Below are positions 25,998 through 37,192 of a stretch of 64,000 bases of DNA, piece by piece. Made by a program: the position numbers and the translations under genes. Within the stretch, counting starts at the first letter, position 1. The number at the start of each line of letters is the position of its first letter. Under the pieces are notes generated by a model. That model did not search any database and was not told the origin of the DNA. It was given only the letters and a program-made list of their open reading frames with translations. The stretch is from Acanthopleura granulata (Eukaryota; Mollusca; Polyplacophora; Chitonida; Chitonidae): the NCBI GenBank assembly GCA_016165875.1, contig JABBOT010000017.1:7501-71500 (forward strand). The letters are read 5' to 3'.

Positions 25998-26062
25998 TTT
26001 ATTTATTATTTATTTATTTATTTACTTACTTATTTGAGTAATGTTTACGCCGTACTCAATCT
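25998..26062 (-). mobile_element. tRNA-derived SINE, 3'-end fragment
   Basis: TTTATT-type tail units followed by 'gtttacgccgtactcaa', the reverse complement of the SINE 3' end. Confidence 0.7.
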
Positions 26063-26630
26063 ACGCAACAGAGGTTCCCAGACCCGATAAGCCGAGTGTC
26101 TAACCATGGTCAAGGGCAAAAGAAAGCTGTGGGAAGTCCGGCTTACTGTAATATGTTCAACATTCAACTTTATCTAAAGGCGTCAAATATTACACTCTAT
26201 CGAAAAAGAAACCCATAGATGGAACATATTGGTTACACCAGATGACACCAACCTCTACAATGGACGTCCATTTGCGACCCAGTGTAATGACTGAATGATA
26301 TTCCAGTGTTGGTTTAAGAATGATTGATATTTCGACATTTTCATTGTGTAACTGGTTTGGGAATGCCAGTATATTAAATTAATTACCCACCTTTTCACAC
26401 ACCCTAAATAAATTGCAATCGAGAAATTGTATATCGTCCACTGAATGCGTGTACAGCAAAATTCACCTTCTTTGTGGATGTGCATGGATTACTTACATTT
26501 TTCAACCGGGTTATAATATCGGCGTGTTCAAGGATTTTTTACTTTTAGGACGGACATTCGATTTAGAGGAGTAGAAATGCCCGCACTTCGGCGGAAACCT
26601 GATCAGGAAAAGGCACAGAAGATTTAACAT

Positions 26631-26700
26631 GGGCTGGAATCGAACTTGCGACCAAACTGACCATCACATCGGCCGGAAACCACCGGGCCAAGCCAGTTGT
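26631..26700 (-). mobile_element. tRNA-like head of a second SINE family (tentative)
   Basis: On the - strand TGGCCCGGTGG (A-box-like) lies about 44 nt before AGTTCGATTCC (B-box-like). The sequence cannot fold as a standard tRNA with this spacing, so a SINE head is likelier than a tRNA gene. Confidence 0.4.
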
Positions 26701-27192
26701 TTGGCACACTTCTTGGCATCAAGCAAGAGGTAAATTTACCAGCCAGGACCGAATTCGAGAACTGAACTTATTGGTAAACGGTTAGAAAGAATTTTCAACA
26801 GGGCTTATACAATTTCTACCAGGTTGCGGGCTTCACGGAATGAAGTAAAATGTAAGGGTGTCACTTTCGAAGCACTTTAGATTCATGCAGAGTTTACACC
26901 AGGATAAGCTGCGTTATTCTGGTGAAGTCATCTCCCCTCATAGGTTATTGATCAATTGATTTTACAAAACGAAATGGTTCTAACAATTACATTTACTATT
27001 TCTAGTAGCCAGTTAAACTTTGCGCCACTCGAATCATTCCACCTTAAATCTCATAGGTATGGTATTTGTGAATAACTCGGAAGTAATTTTATGGTGTCAT
27101 CAACCCACAGTGTACCAATAGCAATGAAAACTAATCTGATGAAACTAAACTGATTGCATCTGAGGAAAAAACAAACACGAAATAAAACTGAC

Positions 27193-27284
27193 CTGTCTTC
27201 CTGTGCACTGAAAAAAGTGGTCCCTGTTACGACCGAAAAATGTCTCCAGTGGTTGACTTTGGTAATGTTCTCGATGGATGGATG
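27193..27284 (-). other. Probable non-coding first exon
   Basis: It starts about 25 nt downstream of a TATA box (27306-27314) and ends at the donor ACAG/GTCAGT. No ATG-initiated frame spans it. It is the best candidate for the 5' leader exon of the zinc-finger gene, 2.8 kb downstream. Confidence 0.45.
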
Positions 27285-27305
27285 ATGAGAAATCTGGGCG
27301 TGTTT

Positions 27306-27441
27306 CTTTATATAGCGCTGCTGATGCCGCAGCGCGCAACAGAAGATTGTTACCATGGTATTCGCGTGAGACGACAGCCAATCAACGATGACGGTCTATT
27401 GTGAAGGTATGTTCCTCGTATGTGTCCTCGGATGTGATTGG
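27306..27441 (-). promoter_or_regulatory. TATA/CCAAT core promoter
   Basis: On the - strand TATATAAAG lies at 27306-27314 in a GC-rich context (GCGCGCTGCGGCATCAGCAG just upstream). An inverted CCAAT (ATTGG) lies at 27378-27382 and a direct CCAAT (AGCCAATCAC) at 27437-27441. Order and spacing are those of a classical RNA polymerase II promoter facing left. Confidence 0.6.
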
Positions 27442-27449
27442 CTGTACAG

Positions 27450-29857
27450 CCGAGAGTCGCGTGATTTTACTGTCAGCTATATCCAATTTCCACATGGATG
27501 TAAACGCTTTTCTTATGATTGTTTCAAGTGAAAGGCAAAACGACACAAAACATAAATATGTCTGAAAAGAGAGAAAAATAAAAACGATACACGAAGCACG
27601 GTGTTCACAGTGTGATTGAGAAAAACGACTCGACTGCAAACCATGCGACTAAAACCTCGAATGAATCAAAGCAAGTGCGCCTGAAAGGATGCATTTTTAT
27701 GAATGAGACGGCGGTCAATTCAGTACTTGCGTGGGAATGTGAATCGAGGCAAGAGCACTGAAGCGTGTGGGATGCAACAAAAGAGACAAACACACAGCCA
27801 ACCCTGTATATACGCAAAAGCATGTGTTACAACTATGCCGTTTGCAAAAGCTCTCGTAGTCTCTCTATTGACCGATTGTACGACGTGGGAAGTTATTTTG
27901 TTCATGAACTCAGCAAGGTTTGGAACACCCTGTAACTGTATAGCTTGCACTCAACAGCTGTATAGTGCTCGAAAGAGACGAGTTTTCAAAATTGTTCCAG
28001 TATTTCTCCAGCCATTTAAACTTCGCTTTTTTGCCATTGACAACGCGCCATTGTTTTGCCTGTTGCTCGCATATAATGTATGGGAAACTCGGCATTTTTT
28101 TCTGTTTAGGTTGCTTGTAAAATTTAATTGTTCTTTTTCGTGTTTGCTCACTAGTAAACTAACTAAGCCGTATGTGTTAAACTATAAATGCTGACCTATA
28201 TATTTGATGAGTGTACAGTAGTCGATTACGAAAACATCGTGATAGGGATTTTATGTAAACATTATTTAAACAAATTTTATTATTGAAATATGCATCCAGA
28301 TATCGGGCATTGCAGAACTTTTGACACACGCTGACTCCACAATTTAACGCACAATGTATGAACAAAGAAATTTTCACAATTTAAGCAATACACCGTGTAA
28401 TGACAATAGGATATTCGGTCTCTTAATAAAAACGTATATTCGGTACGTTGCGAGTCCTGTAAGAGCTCATTTTGCTTTACGGCATATTTCACCCGAGTCA
28501 CTTCTCTTTGTTATATCTGGTGTTTGATACACGTTGTACATGAATTAAAGGGTTGTGGTCGACTTGGAAAAGCTGAAGGAAATAATTCCAGAAGCGCACG
28601 CATCTGATATATAATATGATATATACAAAAATGGAACAAAACGAAAAAAATTGAGTGAAAATACGAAATATACCACTATACACATAAAGTTAGGCTGTGT
28701 CTAACGTTTTGGTTTAAGGCATACTTCTGGACACCAAATTATATTATAGGCAGAGATGCCTCACCATGCTATATATAGAGGTGTATAACAACAGACGTAT
28801 ACTCTTAATAGTATGGTCTTAGTCGCGTTTATTCTGTATGTTATTATTACGTCGCTATTTTCTGGGTCATGCCTTGACTTATATGAAAGGGTATTTTACC
28901 GTTTGTATTCGTCTGTGTGTATTTATAGCTTTACACGATTTCAGAAAATCCGAGAAGTCGCACAGAGCATCTACAATACGTTCGACAACTAGAATTAAAA
29001 TTAGCATCACTTCACTTTTTGGTTTTACCTTATTCTGCTTATTATTATTCTGGTGCTAGGGCATATAAGTGGCTATTGTTCAAGCATTTACATACACAGT
29101 TAAAATTATTCCCTAAGCGAGGTAAAACTGACAAGCGGAGTTCATCAGCTAACTGTGACTATTTGCCAACTATCATATTGTCTTCACTGCTGAAGTGTGC
29201 TATGCTCTGTTCATTTACATTACAGATATTACACCTGCCAATTAAGTCAAAAAAAGTGTTTTAAAGATAAAGGGACATCACTGAAATTACCATTAAATAA
29301 ATAAATATTTATAGACGTTTGAGATATAGTTTAGTATTTCCACCCATACCTACTTTTTTCTATAGGGCTCTTTCACGTTGAATAATATATGAATCAAGTA
29401 AGTCTGCATCTTTTAACAATGAACACAATTAGATACCTAATTTTGTAACGGAAAACGTTCATTAGGAAATGAATGTTTGAGGATAGGTTTCTAATTATGG
29501 TTTTTAATTAACGTTCCTTAAAGACAAACCTTCATAAATGTATATGCAAATGCAATAAGCTGATGCCTATTGGTTCACAAGGTTTATAGTATCACGAATG
29601 TATTTAATGATCAATAAATCAAACCTCTCCAAGTGATTTTTAATTTAACAGTGGGAATGTCATAATCACCAATCTGTTTATTTAACTTTCTATGATGTTT
29701 TCATGTACAGGATTATTAATCTATTTTAACACTATGTTAAGTCCTATTTTAAATTAATATAATCCAACTAATAGCCCTACATCGTTATTGTTAAAGTCAT
29801 GGACAGCGTCTCCGTTTCACAGTTGAATAGTTAAAGCAAGTGTTTCATACAAGAAAT
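27450..29857. other. AT-rich intergenic sequence
   Basis: A 163-codon + frame at 27703-28194 and several shorter frames have no recognisable motif, no protein-like composition and overlap each other on both strands. I see no repeat or RNA gene here. Confidence 0.4.
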
Positions 29858-30089
29858 GAGCGCCTCCTTGGCTCAGCCGATTAGCGCGGTAGCGCAACTT
29901 AATGACACAGAAGCTTGCTTCCTCTCCGGCTGTACGTGGGAAGGTCTGCCAGCAGCCTGCGAATGGTCGTGGGATTTCCCCGGACTCTGCCCTGTTTCCT
30001 CCCACCATAATGGTGACCTACGTCGTATCAGTGAAATATTCGTGAGTAAGGCTTTAAACATCAATCAAATAAATAAATAAATCAAACAA
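29858..30089 (+). mobile_element. tRNA-derived SINE with target-site duplication
   Basis: Head 'cttggctcagccgattagcgc' and complete body and tail, with a short deletion of the B-box part. The direct repeat ACAAGAAAT flanks it at 29849-29857 and 30090-30098, which marks retrotransposition. Confidence 0.92.
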
Positions 30090-30098
30090 ACAAGAAAT

Positions 30099-30986
30099 AC
30101 TTTCGCGGACTACAAGTTTTAAATTTGATATGGATGTCATTCTTATAATATCGAGTGTCTTCTCTGCATCACTGAAAACTTATGTTTAATTCTGTCATAA
30201 ATGTTTATATAGTTACATTCCACTGAGACCTGTTGTTGCAGGTTGTTTTTCAAATGGATCTTGAGATTTCTCGACATGGAAGGTATTTTCATTCTTCACG
30301 AGTGGTATGCGCGTGTCCACATGTCAGGGCGCCTGACCGTCCCGTCCCTTCCGCCTGTGCCAGTCTGACACGATCGGCTGGGCCAGGGGGTGGCGGGACG
30401 GTACAGGTAATTCGACGCCCATTGATGATCTCATGCTGGTGACACAGACGGGCCGCTCTGCCAACCTGGCTTGGTTAACCTGTCTGGGCTAATTCGAAAC
30501 CGCCGACATAAGAGTGTTTCCCGTTTTACTTGCACCTACATGCTTTACTCACCTGGACAGGCAGGTGAAAATATTGTCTAAATAACATGGAAATGAAAAC
30601 AAAATTCTGATTTACGACGAAAGTCCAAAACTGCGCTGAGCTATTATTCGAGACCGCGGACATCTGCCTAACCTGCCTGACAATGATAAGTGATAAATGA
30701 TATAAGCATGTTGTCTCAGTCAGTATATGTCGGCATTTTTATAAGATTCTGCAGCACAACGAGCACTTGAACTACACAGGGCGGAAGCAAGAGAGCTAAT
30801 CTGTATCTTCAAAGAAAGAAAATCATCACTGCTTATTTCTGTTTGCAGAACTTTCTATAAATCGCCTGCTGTAAAATCAGTAATAAGCATATTGTAATAA
30901 AAAAGGATTCATTCCTGTAGTTTACTCATGAACGCGTCTAAATAATATACCAGCGTATTATAATCGTTTGCCACTGATGTTCAAAA
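30099..30986. other. Intergenic, with a GC-rich hairpin
   Basis: Mostly AT-rich. The block at 30330-30480 is GC-rich and full of CCTG/CAGG words; apart from the hairpin listed separately nothing is recognised. Confidence 0.4.
30332..30407. other. Imperfect GC-rich inverted repeat
   Basis: ACCGTCCCG (30336-30344) pairs exactly with CGGGACGGT (30394-30402); allowing one bulged base the outer CCTG/CAGG extends the stem. The loop is about 49 nt. A second small palindrome, CACCTG-GACAGG-CAGGTG, lies near 30550. Confidence 0.6.
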
Positions 30987-31640
30987 TGTTACGAACCCCG
31001 TCCTTAAGATATTGGATTGTATTTTTTTATTGCTTTTCACGCTAACCAGGTGTGTGTCTGATCTACATTTTTCTCTCTATGTACGTGATAGCCTGCACTG
31101 GAATTCAGTCGCGTGTTCTCGAGGCTTCTGTGTTTATCAGTTTCGTGTCATTATGCATGAAGTGTACATTATGGAAAAATGTACCCATATGGAAGACATG
31201 TTTACGGACAGACCATCCAGAATTTTCTATACGGCAGCCTGTAAATATGAGCGACGAAGTTGGTCAGCTTGCAGTCATTTACTTGCGTCCACTTTGAGAA
31301 CAGTCGTTTCACTTGTGTCCACTCGAGTCATATTTGCTCTGGGCTACTCAGAGGGATTTTGGAGATATTGGCTTACACGCTTTTCGACAATTTTGTCGGC
31401 ACGCAGCACTTTGTGAGCTCGTGTTTCGCTACTGGATATTTTGTCGGAGTCGTTCCCTTGTAGCTTGTATCGCTCATTGTTCCTTTGTGCGATAACGTAC
31501 ATTTCATCCCAGTTTACCTTGAAAGTGACTTTGTGTTATATTTCCGAGAAGTGAAACATACATCGCCAGCTCGGCATTACGGACGCTGTTGTCAACCCGT
31601 CTGCGCAGGAAACTTGTACCTGTCCGGGGCGTACTCATCC
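30987..31640 (+). repeat. Dispersed repeat, copy 1 (LTR-like start)
   Basis: It begins TGTTACGAACCCCGTCCTTA and shares several blocks in the same order with 49145-49600: the 'cagtcgcgtgtt'..'tcgagg' block, 'gcactttgtgagct', and 'acatcgccag'. The TGTTACG start would fit a retroviral-type LTR, but no matching CA end, primer site or coding region is seen. The overlapping + frames (31012-31416 and others) are not convincing genes. Confidence 0.55.
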
Positions 31641-32499
31641 TTCTGCTGTTCGCCACTACAGGGCTTGTAATCCTTCAATTGGAGAATTCCGAAGAACTGT
31701 GGATTCTATATTTACTTTGGACTGACTTGTCTTTGGAAGCCGAAATAATCCATCTGGATTTGGGAGTTAACATCCGTAAGAAACTGTATATATTTTGTAA
31801 CTATTTGTATTATTTTCGTGTGTTATTGTCAGTTGTACTATTTGTCTATTTTGTTTAAATATATGTATTGAATTTAATCAAGCGTCTTCGTGTTTCCTTG
31901 TTTGGTCTTTTGTAAGGCCAATCGCTGTCTGACAGTTGAACAAACCATTTGTTTATCATATTTCCTCTCTGATAGTGGTCCTCTTACAAAATAAAATATT
32001 GATTTGACAGACCACGATATGCGCGAGGGAAGTGACTCTAAAACCAGTATTTACATCGAAAGTAAATCCAAACCATGCAGAGGTGGCAATGTGCAAGGTG
32101 GCAAATAGTCACCATTCCACCACGAGCCCAAAATCATATTACTTTCTAATGCCTTTTGACCTAAAATGATACTTTTTCAGTTATCGACAACCACAATGCC
32201 ACATTTTCAATGCACCATTTTCAATATATAAGCGTATAAATAGGCCGAAAACGGGTGCAATGCAAGCAATCATCTGTTTAATGGTGCCAGGAAACACATG
32301 ACGATGGTCTTAGAAACAAGAACTCAACAGGCCCTTCAGTAGACCACTATGAATATTAAATACAAAGTAAATGATTGCTGTTTAATTGGGATTTGATACA
32401 TTGTTGTCTAAAGTAATGTACTGAAGAGTTTCTCATTCATAATATCGTGGCCAGTTTTAAGGAACCGTAAACTACGTACTGACCGACCTTGGGTATTTG
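31641..32499. other. AT-rich intergenic sequence
   Basis: It continues from the dispersed repeat without a clear end; no gene or repeat recognised. Confidence 0.35.
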
Positions 32500-32560
32500 T
32501 GACGTGCAGATTTGCCCGCCATATTGGTGGTAGACAAGATGTCTTCAACGAACGTGAAAC
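32500..32560 (+). repeat. 60-bp dispersed hairpin repeat, copy 2
   Basis: Matches 40374-40434 from 'tgacgtgcagat' through 'ccatattggtgg' to 'caacgaacgtgaaac'; the stem is AGACA-AGA-TGTCT. Confidence 0.65.
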
Positions 32561-32881
32561 TGTGGAGGCCTTATTCACTGCGCTATAACTGCGTTCAAAT
32601 GTCCAATGAAATACCGCATGGAAACAGAATAGTGATGCTTATACTGCCTTTTACATATTTTGGCAGTAAATTCATGCAAGGTGATGTGGATTATTACATT
32701 CATGTTGGATGATGCCACGTCTACAACAATCCACGAATAATTCATATGAATGATTGCATTTTTCAATTTTGTTAGACTACGTAATAGACGTTAGATTTAT
32801 ATGAGTTACGTACTTCTGTACACTTTTCCTTGTATATGTCTATACCCAGATGCTGCTCACCTGGCATCAGTCTCAACAAAA

Positions 32882-33118
32882 CAGGTTAGCGCGCTATCGC
32901 AGAACAATGACCCGAAGCCTCCCACCATTGCGGTCGATGTGAGTTCAAGACCAGCTTATGCTGGCTTCCTCTCCGGCTGTAAGTGGGAAGGTCTGCCAGC
33001 AACCTGCGGATGGTCTTGCGTTTCCCCCGGGCTCTACCCGGAATCCTTGCCGCCGTCGTATAAGTGAAATATTCTTGAGTACGGCGTAAAACAACAATCA
33101 AATAAATAAATCAATAAA
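32882..33118 (+). mobile_element. tRNA-derived SINE with target-site duplication
   Basis: Head from 'caggttagcgcgctatcgc', B-box-like GAGTTCAAGACC, well-conserved body, and 'gagtacggcgtaaaacaac' followed by the tail. TCAACAAAA flanks it at 32873-32881 and 33119-33127. Confidence 0.93.
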
Positions 33119-33127
33119 TCAACAAAA

Positions 33128-34077
33128 TAATTGTCTCACCAAACAATTTTAAGATGTCTTCATTTACATACCGTAGCTAAAGCATGCGTAAAAACCGCAG
33201 TGCGAGAGCAGTGTGTACCAAGTTGTAACTGTAACTTTGTTTCAAAGTATCGGTGGACAGGTAAACAATTAAAATCAATTTTCTTTGTGGCAGAAAAGTC
33301 TCAGAGCAGTTGGCGGAGTAAATAAAGCGCTGCGGAATCTCTTGACAAATCGCCATTATCTTAAGACAAACGCAAGATGCCATGACCGTAGAGAGCGGAG
33401 GAGAACAGTTATCCAATTAAACCCGCGGCCCAGGACTCTTCTGGACGAGAAGGTACAAAAGCACCCTTAGAAATACCTCGTCAACGACCAGGTATGGTTG
33501 AGGCGGAGACCTGGTGACATAACAACTGATTAAGCCGGTTTCAAACACATCTCCCGTAATTGGCACGCCAAGTCATCGAGCTCGCCTCGAGATGCTCACG
33601 TGCAAGTCACGTGCGCGTTTGAAGTTGTCAATTCCGTCAATAAAGAACCGTCAATTCCGCATCAAGTGATGTGAGGTGACACTTCGGATGGCTGCACTGC
33701 TTTTTTCATCCTGTTGGCACAAATCAAGCTCTTGAGGGCGGGTCTATTCTGACTCCTGGTCTGCCCGCTATTGACCAGTGCGGCGGTAAACCCATGTATC
33801 ATCGTTTTCGGAGTTCTAGTGTTATACATGCAAAAGGAACTCTTCGGTCAGGTTTAGAACTATTGAGTTTTTTAATGAGGTCTTAACAAGGAACCTATGG
33901 CCTAACATCTGCTGGAATAATTTTGGCAACTATTGTTGTAAAAGATCGACAAGAAGAAAAGATTGATAGAAGCCTCCAAATGTAAAGTTTAGGAAACTTT
34001 TCTGCTATGAAATGCGGTAAGTATTATTGTTGAACAGAGATATTTACATCTGTGAGCGAATAAAGACAGTCTTAGTA
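33128..34077. other. Intergenic, no gene seen
   Basis: Mixed composition with short overlapping frames only. No repeat recognised. Confidence 0.35.
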
Positions 34078-34201
34078 ATTTATTTATTCATTTATTTGGT
34101 TAGTGTTTTAAGTCGTTTTCAAGAATATTTCATCTATAAGACTGGGGCCAGCGTTATGTTGGAAGGAAACCGGACAGAGCCAGCCCGTGGGAAGCCTAGA
34201 T
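34078..34201 (-). mobile_element. tRNA-derived SINE, 3' half
   Basis: Reverse-complement tail, 'tcaagaatatttcatctataag' and 'ggaaggaaaccgg' body words are visible; the tRNA-like head is missing. Confidence 0.75.
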
Positions 34202-36757
34202 ATTTTAAGTAAAGCCACAACTATGAATATCTTCCAAATCCAATAAAAAGAACAGATTATGTATCTGGTTACTTGTTTTTTATGCGCTACTCATGATACA
34301 AAAAGGAAAAGATTTTAAAGAAAACACGTTGCAAACATGACACAAAGACCTCCGGTTGAAAATATAATGAAGCGTTCCGTTATGATAAACTTCTGTAATT
34401 ATAAAACGTCTATAGTTACACATAAACTAACTTCTAGTATAAGGCCCCAGTCTGAACCAAAGTTGAACTGTGTGCCTTGTCTTGTATCGAGCAATATGAG
34501 GCTGTCTCTTCGTGATTTGCTTAGCTTTGTTCATCATCATAGAACTGAAACTTGTTTGAGAATGGTGGGCACAATCTAACTATAATGGAAAATTTTCAAT
34601 AGGTATAAGAAAGTGCAATGTCAAGTGTACTTGAATAGTGCGCAGTGGTGACATCACGTCATTCGCTTTTGCTTGCAAAAATTTAGAGGTACTAATATAA
34701 AAGTCCACAGCAGCACGGCAGCGACGACAGTGTCATGGTTTGCAAACGGTCACAAGTTAAAGGTGAAATATAGCCTCTGGCCAGTTTACCTCAGCTAAGC
34801 CATCTAAAAAGAGGGGCAGATAGGAGGTTATTACTTTCAGTGGCACTTCACTGGAAAAGATTGATTAATAAAACAAATGGCAAAGATGAACAGTGAATGT
34901 TCACTAGTTGTATATATGCTGCGATTTGTATCTGTTTTTACTTCAGGTATACAAACGAGAGCACAGAATAATTAGTTGAAATTCTGTATAAAAATGATTA
35001 ACGTATTGAACGTATGGAAGTGACAGCCATTCAAGGGCAAAACGCCTGATTATTTTATTCCCAGATAAAGAGAAAAATTCCGAAAGCCTTTGTGAAGAGT
35101 TTTAAAGTTTATGGCACAGCATGAGCAGAAAGAAAAGTAAAAATTTCATTGCCTCAAGCTCGCATGACGTTCTAAGCACAATGCAGCCCAATGTCTTGAA
35201 ATGTTATTTAGTTTCACATCACCGTTCAGAATTTAAGAATTCTTGGCTTTGTTGGTGAACTTGACTTATACCACACAAAATCGCAATTAATCGCCTTGAA
35301 ATCCCACGCTCTGTTTTGCTAATTGACTTCATTTTTACAATGTCAGATATTTTCGACACTGCCGTTTCCTTTGATCTCGATTTTCTCATGCCTTCAGACG
35401 TGAGGTTTTCCGAATGTGTGGTGTCAGTGGAAAAACATAATCCTATCGTTAATGTCGCGATAATAGCTCGTCGTTTTCACGTTCGCCTCTTCCGGTGTCG
35501 TCTGCCAAAGTTCTGTATCACGAATCGAGCTAGAACCAGACACGGTTATCATAGCAACCACGAGAAAGTGTCGTCTGCTTTTCACCAAAAGCCCAAAACG
35601 GCAAGCACTGGTTTTTCTCACAAATTCGCCAGTGTGCGGGCCTATGCGATCGTAACATTATGTCAACATTTCGTGTCCGGGACTGATGGGCTAGGCGTGT
35701 CGCTGAATCCGATCAGGGCTTCTCGTCCTGTTTGTTTTCCAGCGTGGCTGTATAGATCGTCAATTTGCGCCGTCATCGTTTTGCGGTGTACGACGAAGTC
35801 TTCGTGCGACTTCCCGAAGAACTCGTCGGACGGCAAGCACGAACTGTTTCAGATTCCTTACGGAGCACAGGGCCTTCTAGGCACTGCTAAAGGCATGAAA
35901 TGAGACCACTGTCAATATTTGGCATTGTCTAAGCGATGACTTGTGAAAGTATCATAGGTAAGTTTTGCACATAATTGAGAGCTGAATCGATGTGAGAGCG
36001 TATAATGGCACTTGTAGCGACACAGGGATTGCTATGTCTCTCACAGATCTCACATATTCTTAATTAGTCCGCGGTACTGGTTGTGGCGTCTCCAGCCGGG
36101 TGTATTGAACGTTCACGAGGCGGTGTTGTTCCCACTAACAAGCGTTTTGAAACTAACAAGAATTCCCTGATAGAAAAAAAAATCCACTAGTTACACATTG
36201 CTCAAGCAAATGAGACTCCATAGAAAAGAAAAGGTGAGATTTCCTTGAACCAATAAATCAGACTTTAGCTTCACATGATGACTGGACTGATACTGCTATC
36301 ATCGTCGGGCATATATATTAATCGGCACATATATTTCACCATGTATGTTATCGCACGGTCACACACATTTCATCGACACACTGATTTCATCGGCACATAT
36401 TTACACTTCACTAGCAAATACATTTTAACCGTGCTTCAGCGGTACATCAGACTCTTCCAAACTCTGGTTTATAGCATTGAAGATATAATTGTTCCACTTT
36501 GTTTGGACAGGGTGTTAACTGGATTTATTCTAGTTATTTAAAAATCAGTCCATTGGTAGAAAAACTATAAGTCTGCCATAAGATGTTGACATAAACACCG
36601 TTTCATGTCCCTTTATACATGTAAATCTACTGTCTTTCTCGCTTTTGTGTTTGTGGAAGAGTTAAAATCGTTTCAATTCATAGAGATATGTCTTCAGAGT
36701 TTTAATTGCAAATATAGTTTTCGAGGCAAAGGACGTAGGAGCACCTCAATACTCAGA
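34202..36757. other. Intergenic, with one uncertain coding-like block
   Basis: AT-rich except for 35400-35880. Apart from the candidate listed at 35663-35848 I see no gene, repeat or RNA. Confidence 0.35.
35663..35848 (-). other. Candidate coding-like block (possible terminal exon)
   Basis: On the - strand an open frame of 61 codons runs from just after a stop at 35849-35851 to TGA at 35663-35665, with residues such as SDEFFGKSHEDFVVHRK and a C-terminal PDTKC. Base composition is richer in CG than the flanks. The nearest upstream AG (AAACAG) has a poor pyrimidine tract, so splicing is unproven. The opposite strand is also open (195 codons from 35316 to 35903), which weakens both. Confidence 0.3.
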
Positions 36758-36985
36758 ATTTATTTATTTATTTACTTTACTCAAGAATGTTTCAATGACA
36801 GAAACCAAGATTATGGTGGGAAGAAACCGGATGGAACCCGAGGAAAACCGACCACCATTCACAGGTTTTTGACACATCTCTCTTCACGTACGACCCGAGA
36901 GCAAGTCAGCAGGAGCTGGCCTTGAACTCATAGCCACACTTGGGCTCTCTGCTGCGTTATGAAGACGTTTTGATTACGATGCTGA
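36758..36985 (-). mobile_element. tRNA-derived SINE, diverged
   Basis: Tail units, 'actcaagaatgtttca', 'tggtgggaagaaaccgg', 'gagctggccttgaactca' (reversed B-box region) and remnants of the head are all in order on -. Confidence 0.8.
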
Positions 36986-37000
36986 GGCCTTCTGGACAAC

Positions 37001-37063
37001 TTAGCTTTTGTTGAAGATCACTTTTCTTCCACCAGTATAGTGTAGCTATCTGCGTCATGCGCT
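37001..37063 (-). repeat. 60-bp dispersed hairpin repeat, copy 3
   Basis: On - it reads 'gcatgacgcagat'..'actggtgg' then GAAGA-AAAGTGA-TCTTC and 'aacaaaagctaa'; the stem is retained. Confidence 0.6.
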
Positions 37064-37114
37064 GGAAAGTTCTTCATTGAATTGTTAAACGTAGGACGCT
37101 TACCACTAATAAAA

Positions 37115-37192
37115 CTGGCTACCATCACATTAGTGAAATAATTTAGTACGGCCTGCGGTGTTAAACAACAATGAAATAAATAATTAAGTAAA
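37115..37192 (+). mobile_element. tRNA-derived SINE, 3' fragment
   Basis: 'ttagtgaaataatttagtac', then 'ggtgttaaacaacaatgaaa' and an AAAT-type tail. Confidence 0.6.

Larger units (their letters stand above)
24373..27192 (-). other. Probable intron 1 of the zinc-finger gene
   Basis: This spans from the acceptor at 24371 up to the donor at 27191-27192 (ACAG/GTCAGT on -). It carries SINE copies at 25138, 25682 and 25998 and a different tRNA-like SINE head at 26631. No coding exon is recognisable inside. The link between this donor and that acceptor is inferred. Confidence 0.45.

Noticed and set aside
26631..26700. tRNA gene on -
   Set aside because: A- and B-box-like words are present, but the cloverleaf is not supported and the sequence resembles a SINE head.
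27703..28194. 163-codon + frame
   Set aside because: No motif, overlapped by several frames on both strands, AT-rich context; no splice or promoter support on +.
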